This document shows, one piece after another, positions 11,171-20,257 of a stretch of 64,000 nucleotides of DNA. The position numbers and the translations under genes are program-made. Origin of the DNA: Nitrosomonas cryotolerans ATCC 49181. Its GTDB lineage: Bacteria > Pseudomonadota > Gammaproteobacteria > Burkholderiales > Nitrosomonadaceae. Location of the stretch: contig NZ_FSRO01000001.1 of the NCBI RefSeq assembly GCF_900143275.1, positions 1,506,116 to 1,570,115 on the forward strand, written 5' to 3'. Below the pieces are notes generated by a model. The model made no database searches. It had not been told where the DNA came from and saw nothing but the letters and a program-made list of their open reading frames with translations. Numbering within the stretch: the stretch's first letter is position 1; each line of letters starts with the position of its first letter.

Positions 11171-12259
11171 TTGAATACCGTCGCCACTATTCTGTCTGCG
11201 ATTCAGGTTGGCCCTTATACATTAGAAAACCGGGTAATTATGGCCCCGCTGACACGTAGCCGGGCAGGACAAGGGAACATGCCAACAGCGCTGAATGTTC
11301 ATTATTATACGCAGCGTGCGAGTGCTGGTTTAATCATTACAGAAGCAACACAGGTATCATTAGAAGGGGTAGGGTATCCCTTAACGCCGGGTATTCATAA
11401 TGCTGAGCAAGTGGCAGGGTGGCGGCGCGTGACTGATTCAGTGCATGCCAAGGGTGGACGAATATTCTTACAATTATGGCACGTTGGGAGAATCTCACAT
11501 CCTTCTTTGCAGCCGAACGGGGCATTGCCACTGGCACCTTCAGAGATTCGACCAGGAGGACAGGCATTTACTTATGCGGGACTTAAAGATTTTGTAACGC
11601 CTCGGGCGCTTAAGCTAGCAGAGATTCCCACTATTGTTGAGCAGTTTCGCAAGAGTGCGGCCAATGCATTGACTGCTGGTTTTGACGGAGTAGAAATTCA
11701 CGGGGCCAATGGGTATTTGTTAGACCAGTTTTTACGTGATGGCACGAATCAGCGTTTGGATGCCTACGGCGGCTCGATCAAAAATCGAGTGCGATTGGTG
11801 CTCGAAGTCACTGAAGCAGTTTGTTCTGTATGGGGAGCGAACCGTGTTGGTATTCGATTATCACCCTTGACAGCCTTTAATGACATGCGTGATTCTTGTC
11901 CAGAGGAAACGTTTAGCTTCGCAGTGAGGGAGCTCAATCGCTTTGGTTTAGCTTATTTGCATATAACCGAAATGGGTAAGGATAAGCCGGGTGCAGCTGG
12001 TCCGACGTTTGATTTGATTAAACTGCGCCATATTTGGAAAGGTCCCTATATGACTAATGGCGGCTATGATCTTGAGTCTGCGAATGCGGTATTGGCGCAG
12101 GGTGCGGCCGATATGGTTGCGTTTGGTACTTTATTTATCGCTAATCCCGATCTGCCGCTGCGCTTTGCAGAACATGCCCCGCTTAATGTGCCCGATCCAG
12201 AGACATTTTACGGTGGTGATGAAAAAGGTTATACGGACTATCCATATTTAGATGATTGA
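11171..12259 (+). CDS. Old Yellow Enzyme family alkene reductase (NemA-like)
   Basis: An FMN-dependent ene-reductase that reduces activated C=C bonds, or nitro compounds, with NADPH; the natural substrate is unknown. The TIM barrel shows ENRVIMAPLTRSRAG at the N terminus, FLQLWHVGRISHPSLQPNGALPLAPS, the substrate-binding His/Asn pair in EIHGANGYLLDQFLRD, and NQRLDAYGGSIKNR. FMN phosphate contacts include GGYDLESA and MVAFGTLFIANPDLP. I prefer the TTG at 11171 because AAAGGAG lies about five bases before it; a GTG at 11165 overlaps that site. Confidence 0.93.
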   Translation: MNTVATILSAIQVGPYTLENRVIMAPLTRSRAGQGNMPTALNVHYYTQRASAGLIITEATQVSLEGVGYPLTPGIHNAEQVAGWRRVTDSVHAKGGRIFLQLWHVGRISHPSLQPNGALPLAPSEIRPGGQAFTYAGLKDFVTPRALKLAEIPTIVEQFRKSAANALTAGFDGVEIHGANGYLLDQFLRDGTNQRLDAYGGSIKNRVRLVLEVTEAVCSVWGANRVGIRLSPLTAFNDMRDSCPEETFSFAVRELNRFGLAYLHITEMGKDKPGAAGPTFDLIKLRHIWKGPYMTNGGYDLESANAVLAQGAADMVAFGTLFIANPDLPLRFAEHAPLNVPDPETFYGGDEKGYTDYPYLDD

Positions 12260-12442
12260 AACTATTAATACAATTATTAATGAAGGGGCTCTTAACAGGT
12301 GATGACCTCAATGTATTGTGTCGTATAGCGAAAATAACAGCCTATCATGATTCTCTAATTTTTGGATAGCGTAGCGTATCACATTGACAATCGAACGATA
12401 GGCCATTTTTTAGCCGCATCCTACGACTCTAATTGGTGATTA

Positions 12443-12937
12443 TTATAACAATTTCATAATCCTTGTTATATTTTGTTCGGCCTGATCGGGTGTGTATCCT
12501 TGACCCTCAAGTTCTGTTCTCAGCTTATACGCTAATTCTAGCTTAAGTATCTGAGTCGTTTTATCGTCTTCGTCCTGTAATGCTTTTTGGTATTCCTGCT
12601 GAAACTGGCTGATATAAGATGCCGTTGCGCCATTCTTGTTGTTTGACAATATTAAATCAAGTTCATATTTTAGATTAGGTGATAATACTGATTGGAATTG
12701 CTGCACATTTGGTTCAGTTTCAGGCTCGTAAGGGAAATGTTGATGAAAAAGAATCGATGACATAATCAGCAAGACGCCTGAGCCAATCGTGCTTAATGTA
12801 AAACGCCAAGACGTATATTCTTTGCCCATTAATTTTACTATCTTGATTTTTTGTATTCCAAACCAAGCAAGGACAAATATACCAATTAAAAAGGTAATGG
12901 CGCCAAGTGCCATGATAGCAGGTACAATCGGGTGCAC
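12443..12937 (-). CDS. Small membrane protein of unknown function
   Basis: I do not recognise a family. The 164-residue protein has two predicted membrane helices (about residues 5-28 and 47-65). A soluble C-terminal half follows, rich in Gln, Glu and Leu, with helical character (QFQQEYQKALQDEDDKTTQILKLELAYKLRTELEG). It ends with a short helix QAEQNITRIMKLL. The length, composition and isolated position are compatible with a real gene. The topology is likely both ends outside or both inside, and this cannot be fixed from sequence alone. Confidence 0.6.
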   Translation of the reverse strand: MHPIVPAIMALGAITFLIGIFVLAWFGIQKIKIVKLMGKEYTSWRFTLSTIGSGVLLIMSSILFHQHFPYEPETEPNVQQFQSVLSPNLKYELDLILSNNKNGATASYISQFQQEYQKALQDEDDKTTQILKLELAYKLRTELEGQGYTPDQAEQNITRIMKLL

Positions 12938-13169
12938 TGTGTTTACTCCTAATATCTTATTTTAAGATTTGAAAGCTGTTAATATTGCTATAGAAAAATC
13001 CAATTTAAATGATTACCTTGAATACCGGTACTCATTCTAAATTGAATACATATTTTAGCCTAATATGATTTCAAACCTAAAATAATCATAGAAATTCTAC
13101 TTTTTTATCAAATAGCGCGTAAAACTTCGTCCTTCAGGGCGGAGATATAAGCACACAGGCGAAGCCTGT

Positions 13170-13586
13170 TTAATGCGGTCTTTGCTGTTGTTCAATATAT
13201 TGCTTAATAATCGAGAGTGGTGCTCCACCACAACTACCCGCAAAATAGCTTGGACTCCAAAGCATATTACCCCAAAGCTTATTTTTAATTTCGGGATAAT
13301 TCTTTTTGCGAATAAGTCGGCTTGAAACGCCTTTCAAACTATTTACCAAGTTAGAAATAGCAATTTTTGGTGGATAGTTAACTAAAAGGTGAATATGATC
13401 ATGCTCACCGTTAAATTCCACCAATTCTGCTTCAAAATCCAAACACACGTTTTTAAATATTTCTTCCAAATCAATTAATACCCTTCCGGAGAAAACATCT
13501 CTACGGTATTTTGTTACAAAGACCAAATGAACATGAAGATTAAAAACGCAATATCTTCCTGTTCTTACATCGTTATTAACTTGCAT
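13170..13586 (-). CDS. tnpA: IS200/IS605 transposase TnpA (Y1, HUH endonuclease)
   Basis: The single-strand DNA transposase that excises and inserts the element by a 5'-phosphotyrosine intermediate. The HUH motif is HDHIHLLVNYP near residue 65, and the catalytic Tyr is in SIIKQYIEQQ close to the C terminus. The N terminus VFNLHVHLVFVTKYRRDVF is the family signature. I take the ATG at 13586 (MQVNNDVRTGRYC), giving about 138 residues; the longer open frame adds unrelated residues. The start lies 30 bases from that of tnpB in the opposite direction. Confidence 0.93.
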   Translation of the reverse strand: MQVNNDVRTGRYCVFNLHVHLVFVTKYRRDVFSGRVLIDLEEIFKNVCLDFEAELVEFNGEHDHIHLLVNYPPKIAISNLVNSLKGVSSRLIRKKNYPEIKNKLWGNMLWSPSYFAGSCGGAPLSIIKQYIEQQQRPH

Positions 13587-13616
13587 AGACCAATTCTTTT
13601 TTGTATAATTATAACC

Positions 13617-14849
13617 ATGAAGCAGATTATACGCAAAGCCTTTAAATCTCGACTCAATCCAAATTCTGACCAAGTACAGAAGATGGTTGAGTTTGCGGGT
13701 GCTAATCGGTTTGTTTGGAATAAAGCCTTAGCAATGAATCTGTTCAGATTAGAGCAGAAACAGCCATTGCTTTGGTACAACGAGTTGTCATTTTGGCTAA
13801 AGCTATGGAAATCCTCAGAAGATTATGGATTTCTAAAAACCGTTCATTCTCAACCGTTGCAACAAGCCTTAAAAAACTTAGAAAAAGTGTTCAAAGACGG
13901 TTTTGATAAAAAACAGCCTTTAAAACGGATTCCAAAATTCAAGAAAAAAGGTTTGAGTGACAGCTTTCGTTATCCACAAGGATTTAAGCTGGAGCAAGAG
14001 TCTAGCAAAGTGTTCTTGCCTAAAATCGGTTGGGTGAAATATCGTAATTCACGCCAAGTCATTGGTGACGTTAAAAATATGACGATTTCCCGTAAAGGCG
14101 GTTATTGGTACGTGTCGATTCAGACTGAGTACGAGACCGAGCTAAAGCGTCATAGCTCAACCAGTATGATTGGTGTTGATATGGGCGTTACCCGCTTTGC
14201 AACCTTGTCAGACGGCTCATACGTAGAACCTTTAAACAGTTTCAGAAAGTTATCAAAGAAACTGGCTTTTGAACAGCGTAAGCTGTCTAAAAAAGTCCGT
14301 TTCTCTGCTAACTGGAAAAAGCAGAAACAAATCATTACCCGACTGCATGAGCGTATTGCCAATGCTCGTTTAGACTTCTTACACAAAACCTCAACCGAAA
14401 TCAGCAAAAATCACGCAATGGTCGTAGTTGAGAATTTAAAGATAGGAAACATGTCTAAGAGTGCCAAGGGCAGTGTTGAAAAGCATGGTAAAAACGTCAA
14501 AGCGAAATCGGGTCTAAACAAATCCATTCTTGACCAAGGATGGGGAATGTTCGTTTCGTTTTTGGAGTATAAACAGGCTTGTTCAGGCGGGGATGTATTG
14601 AAGGTAAACCCTCAATACACCTCTCAAACCTGCCCTGGATGTCAACATGTTAGTCGTGACAATCGCAAAAGCCAAAGTGCTTTTGAATGTACAGAATGTG
14701 GATTTAAAGCCAATGCCGACTTGGTAGGTGCCTTGAATGTACTTGAGCGAGGACATCGCTTGTTAGCCTGTGGAGTTGAAACGTTAGTTTCGTCTAAGAA
14801 GCAGGAACCAGTAGGCAGTAGCAATACAAACCTACTCTTAACGGCTTAA
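13617..14849 (+). CDS. tnpB: TnpB (OrfB) RNA-guided nuclease of IS605 type
   Basis: TnpB proteins are RuvC-fold nucleases guided by an omega RNA derived from the element's right end; they cut the excised donor site and favour retention of the IS. The 410-residue protein begins at the ATG at 13617 (MKQIIRKAFKSRLNPN). RuvC motifs are visible: GVDMGVTRFATLSDG (Asp), VVVENLKIGNM (Glu) and NADLVGALNVL (Asp). The zinc ribbon is CPGCQHV then CTECGFKA. All three catalytic acids and four cysteines are present, so it should be active. Upstream in-frame codons from 13527 overlap tnpA and are not the start. Confidence 0.95.
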   Translation: MKQIIRKAFKSRLNPNSDQVQKMVEFAGANRFVWNKALAMNLFRLEQKQPLLWYNELSFWLKLWKSSEDYGFLKTVHSQPLQQALKNLEKVFKDGFDKKQPLKRIPKFKKKGLSDSFRYPQGFKLEQESSKVFLPKIGWVKYRNSRQVIGDVKNMTISRKGGYWYVSIQTEYETELKRHSSTSMIGVDMGVTRFATLSDGSYVEPLNSFRKLSKKLAFEQRKLSKKVRFSANWKKQKQIITRLHERIANARLDFLHKTSTEISKNHAMVVVENLKIGNMSKSAKGSVEKHGKNVKAKSGLNKSILDQGWGMFVSFLEYKQACSGGDVLKVNPQYTSQTCPGCQHVSRDNRKSQSAFECTECGFKANADLVGALNVLERGHRLLACGVETLVSSKKQEPVGSSNTNLLLTA

Positions 14850-14912
14850 TAAGTCGCTAGGAATCCCCTTCGTTTAGGAAGGGGAGGATGTCAAACAGAT
14901 TACTAATCTCAA
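14700..14912 (+). ncRNA. Putative omega RNA (reRNA) of the IS605 element
   Basis: In characterised IS605-family elements, the guide RNA of TnpB covers the 3' end of tnpB and the right end, and its guide is the flanking DNA just beyond the element. Here that would be the tail of tnpB, the 14865-14884 hairpin and the sequence after 14894 (ACAGATTACTAATCTC...). Limits are inferred from the family, not seen. Confidence 0.35.
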
Positions 14913-15015
14913 ATAGTCGCTTCTCTAAAAAAACATTTGTCTGAAAATCAGCGATGCAATTAAGATTTCCTGTGGTGGATGCGGAAATAGTAGGCTGTAT
15001 TTTATTTAACACCGA

Positions 15016-15103
15016 GAGACTTTTGCAAAAACCCTCGCTATAAATTTCAACCTATTGATTATAAAGGATTGATTTTACAGCTATTGGGGTTTTGCAAAGG
15101 TCT
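15016..15103 (-). repeat. Small inverted-repeat element, complete copy 5
   Basis: It begins GAGACTTTTGCAAAAACCCTCGC and ends GGGGTTTTGCAAAGGTCTT, in opposite orientation to copies 2-4. It lies in the 300-base gap between the IS605 element and the glycine-zipper gene, which holds no other gene. Confidence 0.8.
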
Positions 15104-15150
15104 TACCGAATAGATTTCTGACCATTATTAGCTGTACACTCTTGAAAATT

Positions 15151-15696
15151 TTATCGAGGTGGCGGCGGTGGAGGGTTGCCCGTGGGTGGGGGGGGCGGTA
15201 TAAAATTTGATGGCGGATTTAAAATATTGCGACTACGATTACTTGTTGTGGATGGATTGCTCATAATTTGACCTGATACAGGAACACGATGTCCTTTTGC
15301 GTACATACATTGAACATAGCCCATATCATAGCGTTCCTGACCGGCATAACCCGAGGTTCTAGCGCTATCAGATCCGAGTAAGCCTCCCATCAAAAGACCT
15401 GCGCCGGCACCAACTGCAGCGCCACGCCCACCACCTAGGGCGGCACCCGCTGCTGCACCTAGCCCTGTACTAATAGCTGTGCTTTGAACACCGCTTGCCG
15501 TCGATGCTTGTTGAGCAGTTGTCCCGCCGATTTGTTCATAAGCAAATTGCCGACATTCATAATCATCAAACCGGAATTGCTCAAAACTTTTACCTGCGCC
15601 GGGCAAAGTCATAACACTTGGCCCAGTCGGAAAGTTCACGCATGCAACCAACAGGAATGACATGAATAGTATAAATAACCTTGGTATTGTTAACAT
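15151..15696 (-). CDS. Glycine-zipper lipoprotein with proline-rich tail
   Basis: A 181-residue predicted outer-membrane lipoprotein with a signal peptide ending in the lipobox LLVAC (Cys19). A short domain follows (FEQFRFDDYECRQFAYEQIGG), then a YMGG-like glycine zipper of alternating Gly/Ala (about residues 78-110). After it comes YDMGYVQCMYAKGHRVPV, a motif I associate with this family. The C terminus is poly-proline (PPPPPTGNPPPPPPR). The function of such proteins is not settled. The gene starts 16 bases after the His-rich gene and probably shares its transcript. Confidence 0.8.
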   Translation of the reverse strand: MLTIPRLFILFMSFLLVACVNFPTGPSVMTLPGAGKSFEQFRFDDYECRQFAYEQIGGTTAQQASTASGVQSTAISTGLGAAAGAALGGGRGAAVGAGAGLLMGGLLGSDSARTSGYAGQERYDMGYVQCMYAKGHRVPVSGQIMSNPSTTSNRSRNILNPPSNFIPPPPPTGNPPPPPPR

Positions 15697-15712
15697 GTTT
15701 TACCTCGTTGCA

Positions 15713-16279
15713 TTAGTGTGCAGATGGTTGGGGTGCTACTTGTAACCAGCCATCTGGACATTGCCTGACATATGGATAATAACCTTCTGGGTTTTGGCAA
15801 TAGTGCCAGTAGTTTGTCTGAGGTTGGACCGGCTTGATTTCCTCTTGTTGTATATATACGGGCGGTGTTGCAGGTATTACAACTGTTTGTGGATATGTAT
15901 AATAAGGTGGATATGAAAAAGGATCACGATAACCATAACCGCGATAGCCATAGTAACCTGGCCCGGCATAACCTGGATTATAATAACCGGAGCCCAAGAA
16001 ACCGGAATTATAATAACCGAGGTTGATTCCAAGATTCACTCTGCCGCGGTTATGACGATGTCCGCCTCCGACATGACGATGTCCACCTCCGACATGACGA
16101 TGCCCGCCTCCGACATGGCGATGCTCGTTTCTAGCATGATGATGCCCGCTTCCAGCATGACGATGATCCTGATGAAGGTGTCGATTCCCGTTACTTTTCC
16201 TGTCATGTGCCCAAACTAACCCATTCGCAGTAATTCCGAACAATGCAATGGTGAAATAGATCCATTTTATATGATTCAT
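15713..16279 (-). CDS. Secreted His-rich repeat protein
   Basis: An exported protein of about 188 residues with a signal peptide (about residues 1-24, ending LVWA). The mature N terminus is dense in histidine, with three consecutive copies of HRHVGGG and several further HxH groups (about residues 30-75). It is followed by a Gly/Tyr-rich segment (YYNSGFLGSGYYNPGY and similar). A short C-terminal region carries two cysteines (YCQNPEGYYPYVRQCPDGW) and looks like a small disulphide-bonded motif seen in other exported proteins. Metal binding is inferred from composition. I use the ATG at 16279; a TTG seven codons upstream is less likely. Confidence 0.75.
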   Translation of the reverse strand: MNHIKWIYFTIALFGITANGLVWAHDRKSNGNRHLHQDHRHAGSGHHHARNEHRHVGGGHRHVGGGHRHVGGGHRHNRGRVNLGINLGYYNSGFLGSGYYNPGYAGPGYYGYRGYGYRDPFSYPPYYTYPQTVVIPATPPVYIQQEEIKPVQPQTNYWHYCQNPEGYYPYVRQCPDGWLQVAPQPSAH

Positions 16280-16781
16280 ATCAATCTCATCCCGTATCAA
16301 TTTCGTTCTAGCAAATCATTGATCCGCTCATAGCTGATTAATGACAATACGAAGACGATCATAGTTGAAGAAACGAATATAATCGACATCCTTACACCTT
16401 TATCAGATATCAAGATCCAATTATTTAAAGTACCACACTGTATTTTCATTAATAATAAATAATCGCTCACATGAACTTCGACATTGTTTAAATTCTATTA
16501 GTTTCCATTACTTTCCTAATTTTCCATTAATAATTGAGAAAATTTCGGCAAGATGCTTTGATAACAAGACTTGTATTGTAAGAAGCATTACCTGGTCGGA
16601 GCTTGGAGAGAACCGGCGTTAATATTTTTTAAAATGACGTTAAACATTAGCTGTATTATTATCATCCGCCAAAATTGATGTGAAAAAAGGTATCATACCC
16701 GCCAGAGAAACATCGTCTATAGATTATCAAAGTCGATGAAACTAATATTTTATTATTTTTTTATTTAAGGAGAGCGTTTAC
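16280..16781. other. Intergenic region upstream of prk
   Basis: No gene is seen in these 500 AT-rich bases. They separate the divergent His-rich protein gene and prk and must hold both promoters. No LysR-type cbbR gene is present beside prk. Confidence 0.6.
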
Positions 16782-17651
16782 ATGTCTCAAAAACACCCGG
16801 TTATTGCTGTTACCGGATCATCCGGTGCAGGTACATCTACGGTGAAAAATAGTTTTGAGCATATTTTTCACGGTGAGAAATTAAATGCAGTTGTGGTTGA
16901 GGGTGACAGTTTCCATCGTTATGATCGCGAAGCAATGAAATTAGCTGTTGCCGACTCGGAAAAAGGAGGTGGGCGGCCAATTAGTCATTTTGGACCAGAA
17001 GCGAACGAATTTGAAAAACTGGAAGCACTTTTCAAACAATATGGTGAAAATGGCACAGGAAGTACGCGTTTATATTTACATAATGACGAAGAAGCTGAGC
17101 CCTGGGATCAGAAGCCTGGTACTTTTACGCCCTGGACACCTGTTGTGGAAGGCTCCGATTTATTATTTTATGAGGGGCTGCATGGCGGGGTAAAAAGTGA
17201 TACGGCTGATGTCGCAAGATATGTGGACTTACTGGTTGGTGTTGTGCCAATTGTTAATCTGGAATGGATTCAGAAGATACATCGTGACACCAATGCACGC
17301 GGTTATTCACCCGAAGCGGTAACGCACACGATTTTGCGTCGCATGCATGATTATGTGCATTACATAACCCCACAGTTTTCACGAACACATATCAACTTCC
17401 AGCGAGTGCCGACAGTGGATACGTCCAATCCATTTATAGCGCGTGATATCCCGACACTAGACGAAAGTCTCGTGGTCATTCGCTTTAGTAATGCTGAGCA
17501 GGCTGACTTTCCTAATTTACTTGCCACTATTCATGATTCATTCATGTCTCGGCCAAATACTATCGTTGTGCCGGGTGGAAAAATGGGAATGGCGATTGAA
17601 CTGATTCTGACGCCACTCATTCTAGAAATGATGACTAAAAGCAAGGGCTAG
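16782..17651 (+). CDS. prk: Phosphoribulokinase
   Basis: Phosphorylates ribulose 5-phosphate with ATP to give the Rubisco substrate, a step specific to the Calvin cycle. The P-loop is GSSGAGTST (residues 12-20), EGDSFHRYDR carries the catalytic region, and FYEGLHGG is the typical Walker B-like segment. At 289 residues it matches the proteobacterial class. A strong Shine-Dalgarno AAGGAGAG lies before the ATG. The gene stands alone: no Rubisco, cbbR or other cbb gene is within the window. Its presence argues for autotrophic growth. Confidence 0.97.
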   Translation: MSQKHPVIAVTGSSGAGTSTVKNSFEHIFHGEKLNAVVVEGDSFHRYDREAMKLAVADSEKGGGRPISHFGPEANEFEKLEALFKQYGENGTGSTRLYLHNDEEAEPWDQKPGTFTPWTPVVEGSDLLFYEGLHGGVKSDTADVARYVDLLVGVVPIVNLEWIQKIHRDTNARGYSPEAVTHTILRRMHDYVHYITPQFSRTHINFQRVPTVDTSNPFIARDIPTLDESLVVIRFSNAEQADFPNLLATIHDSFMSRPNTIVVPGGKMGMAIELILTPLILEMMTKSKG

Positions 17652-17929
17652 TTTCAGCTAACTTTATTGACAGGGTTTCTTCACGATATTATGTAGCTTA
17701 TATGTAATACGGAAGAAATCGTGTTAGTCTGAAAACTCCAGCTTGAACAGGAAAATTTACATTATTATCGAAATGTTCGATAAACTAAACCAGCCTGTTT
17801 TGTCAATTAGAAGCATTATTAAAAAAAGCAAGTTTTACCTGACCAGTAATAAATCCATTAATCATTCTCTGCATATACTAAATCATCCGTGAGTTATAGG
17901 TTATATGCCATCAGATAACATACTTGTTT

Positions 17930-20146
17930 ATGTCTTCCTTATTAGCTGATCTTAATCCCCAACAACTCGCAGCTATTACATTGCCGCATCAGTCAGCGCT
18001 GGTATTGGCGGGCGCGGGAAGCGGTAAAACCCGCGTGTTAACCACGCGTATTGCCTATTTAATCCAATCGGGACAAGTCAGTCCATACGACATACTTGCG
18101 GTTACTTTTACGAACAAAGCAGCGAAAGAAATGCTAACGCGTATTTCTGCCATGCTGCCGATCAATATACGTGGCCTATGGATGGGGACTTTTCACGGTC
18201 TTTGTAATCGTATGTTACGTGCACATCATCAGGCAGCAGGGCTGTTGCCGGCATTCCAGATTCTGGATTCATCTGATCAGTTAGCAATGATTAAACGTGT
18301 CTTGAAAAGTTTGACCGTTGATGAAAAAGAATTTCCACCGCGCCAAGTGCAATGGTTTATCAATAATGCAAAGGAAGCAGGACTGAGAGCAAAAAATATT
18401 GAAGTGAATGATAATATGACGCGCCAAATGGCCGCATTTTATCTGGCTTATGAACAACGCTGTAATAAAGAAGGTGTTGTGGATTTCCCCGAATTATTGC
18501 TGCGCAGTTATGAGCTGTTGAATCGCAATGAAACATTGCGGATACATTATCATGATCGTTTCAAACATATATTGGTTGACGAGTTCCAGGATACCAATCG
18601 GTTGCAGTACAAATGGCTCAAGTTATTAGCGGGGATGGATTCGGAAACCTGTGCGGCTGTGTTTGTGGTTGGGGATGATGATCAGAGTATTTATGCATTC
18701 CGGGGTGCGAATACGGGCAATATGGTGGAATTTGAACATGATTTTAAGATATCAAAAATTATTAAACTCGAGCAGAATTATCGCTCACAAGCAACTATAT
18801 TGGATGCTGCCAATGCACTGATACAAAATAACAGCGGGCGCCTTGGAAAGAACTTATGGACTGCTGAGGGGAAGGGAGCGCCATTACGGGTGCATAATGC
18901 GCCTAACGATTTTGATGAGGCCGCTTTTATTATTGATGAGATAAAAGCATTGCAGGCAGAAGGTGTCGCACTATCCCAGATCGCCCTGCTTTATCGTTCT
19001 AATGCACAATCCAGAGTATTGGAACACAGTTTGTTTAGCGCTGCTTTGCCTTATCGTGTCTATGGCGGCATGCGTTTCTTTGAACGCCAGGAAATTAAGC
19101 ATGCATTGGCTTATTTGCGACTTATCGCTAATCCGGATGATGACAATGCATTATTGCGTATTATTAATTTTCCTGCACGTGGAATTGGGGCACGCGGCCT
19201 TGAGCAACTGCAAACGATAGCAAGGGAGCAAGGCGGCAGCTTGTGGGCTGCTGCCTTGCACAAATATGGCGGTGAAGCGATGCTTTCCGGGGAGTCAGAA
19301 AAACCTAAAAAAGGCGTTGCTGAATTTGTCAGGCTAATTACTTCAATGCGTCAGGATTGTGCGGCTTTGCCATTGCCACAGATTATTAAGCAAATGCTGA
19401 CACAGAGCGGGTTGATGGGGCATTATCATATAGAGCGGGAAGGTGCGGATCGACTGGAGAATCTAAACGAATTGATTAATGCTGCGCTCAGTTTCATACA
19501 TGAAGCTGAAGACGATAGTCTGTCTGCATTTCTTGCTCATGCTTCGCTTGAAGCAGGTGAGCATCAGACCGGGAGTATTCAAGATGGACTTCAATTGATG
19601 ACAGTGCATGCAGCTAAAGGATTGGAGTTTCATAGTGTATTTCTGAGCGGACTGGAAGAGGGCCTCTTCCCGCATGAAAATAGTCGTAATGAAGTCAATG
19701 GATTAGAAGAGGAGCGTCGCTTAATGTACGTTGCGATAACACGTGCTCGTCATCGTCTATATTTAAGCTTTGCTCAAACTCGTATGTTACATGGGCAGAC
19801 TCGTTACAATGTGCCATCGCGTTTCCTCAATGAGATACCGGAGAGCTTGATGAGATGGTCGCAATCTGTGCAGAAAACCAAGGATGGTTATTCTGAATTT
19901 AATATAAAAAAGCGGCTATTCGATTTGACGATACCTAATTCAGAATTAGGTAAAACGGGTGTAATGAGTCAGCAGACCCAGGGAGTCCAGTGGAGAATAG
20001 GACAGGCCGTATCGCATAACAAATTTGGTACAGGTAAGATCGTTAATTATGAGAGACAGGATGGTAATGCGCGCGTTCAGGTAAATTTTGATCGTTCCGG
20101 AATGAAATGGTTGTTGTTGGAGTACGCGAAGCTGACCCCGGTATAA
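17930..20146 (+). CDS. uvrD: DNA helicase II (UvrD/Rep superfamily I)
   Basis: An ATP-dependent 3'-5' DNA helicase of nucleotide-excision and mismatch repair. Motifs in order are LAGAGSGKTRVL (Walker A, near residue 30), TFTNKAAKEM, LVDEFQDTN (motif II), VGDDDQSIYAFRGA (III), LEQNYRS (IV), LMTVHAAKGLEF (V) and EEERRLMYVAITRARHRLYLS (VI). The C terminus (WRIGQAVSHNKFGTGKIV...) is the Tudor-like tail of UvrD and PcrA rather than Rep, so I prefer UvrD. The ATG at 17930 is used; an upstream TTG two codons earlier is open. Confidence 0.95.
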   Translation: MSSLLADLNPQQLAAITLPHQSALVLAGAGSGKTRVLTTRIAYLIQSGQVSPYDILAVTFTNKAAKEMLTRISAMLPINIRGLWMGTFHGLCNRMLRAHHQAAGLLPAFQILDSSDQLAMIKRVLKSLTVDEKEFPPRQVQWFINNAKEAGLRAKNIEVNDNMTRQMAAFYLAYEQRCNKEGVVDFPELLLRSYELLNRNETLRIHYHDRFKHILVDEFQDTNRLQYKWLKLLAGMDSETCAAVFVVGDDDQSIYAFRGANTGNMVEFEHDFKISKIIKLEQNYRSQATILDAANALIQNNSGRLGKNLWTAEGKGAPLRVHNAPNDFDEAAFIIDEIKALQAEGVALSQIALLYRSNAQSRVLEHSLFSAALPYRVYGGMRFFERQEIKHALAYLRLIANPDDDNALLRIINFPARGIGARGLEQLQTIAREQGGSLWAAALHKYGGEAMLSGESEKPKKGVAEFVRLITSMRQDCAALPLPQIIKQMLTQSGLMGHYHIEREGADRLENLNELINAALSFIHEAEDDSLSAFLAHASLEAGEHQTGSIQDGLQLMTVHAAKGLEFHSVFLSGLEEGLFPHENSRNEVNGLEEERRLMYVAITRARHRLYLSFAQTRMLHGQTRYNVPSRFLNEIPESLMRWSQSVQKTKDGYSEFNIKKRLFDLTIPNSELGKTGVMSQQTQGVQWRIGQAVSHNKFGTGKIVNYERQDGNARVQVNFDRSGMKWLLLEYAKLTPV

Positions 20147-20202
20147 ATAATACAGTATTCTACTGTTTTAAAATAATTAAGTAACATCGGTATTTAATGT
20201 AA

Positions 20203-20238
20203 GCACCGGCAGAGCCGATATATTTGCTCTGCCGGTGC
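20203..20238. terminator. Perfect 13-bp stem-loop between converging genes
   Basis: GCACCGGCAGAGC (20203-20215) and GCTCTGCCGGTGC (20226-20238) are exact inverted repeats around a 10-base AT loop. The hairpin lies 57 bases after uvrD and 20 bases before the 3' end of the next minus-strand gene. It could terminate in both directions, though the U-tract is weak on both sides. Confidence 0.65.
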
Positions 20239-20257
20239 ATGATACGTCTATTGCCTG

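Larger units (their letters stand above)
13110..14894 (+). mobile_element. IS200/IS605-family insertion sequence (tnpA and tnpB divergent)
   Basis: An apparently intact element carries a Tyr/HUH transposase (tnpA, minus strand) and tnpB (plus strand) back to back. The left end holds a small imperfect hairpin (CGTCC-TTCA-GGGCG, about 13131-13144). The right end holds a hairpin (CCCCTT 14865-14870 with AAGGGG 14879-14884) followed by GGATGTCAA, a layout I know from IS605-type right ends. The left boundary is approximate, because these elements make no target duplication. The right boundary is placed after TCAA at 14894 and is also an estimate. Confidence 0.8.

Noticed and set aside
16040-16120. 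Repeated DNA resembling a short CRISPR-like array
   Set aside because: The ~21-base units are in frame and encode HRHVGGG in the His-rich protein; there are no spacers.
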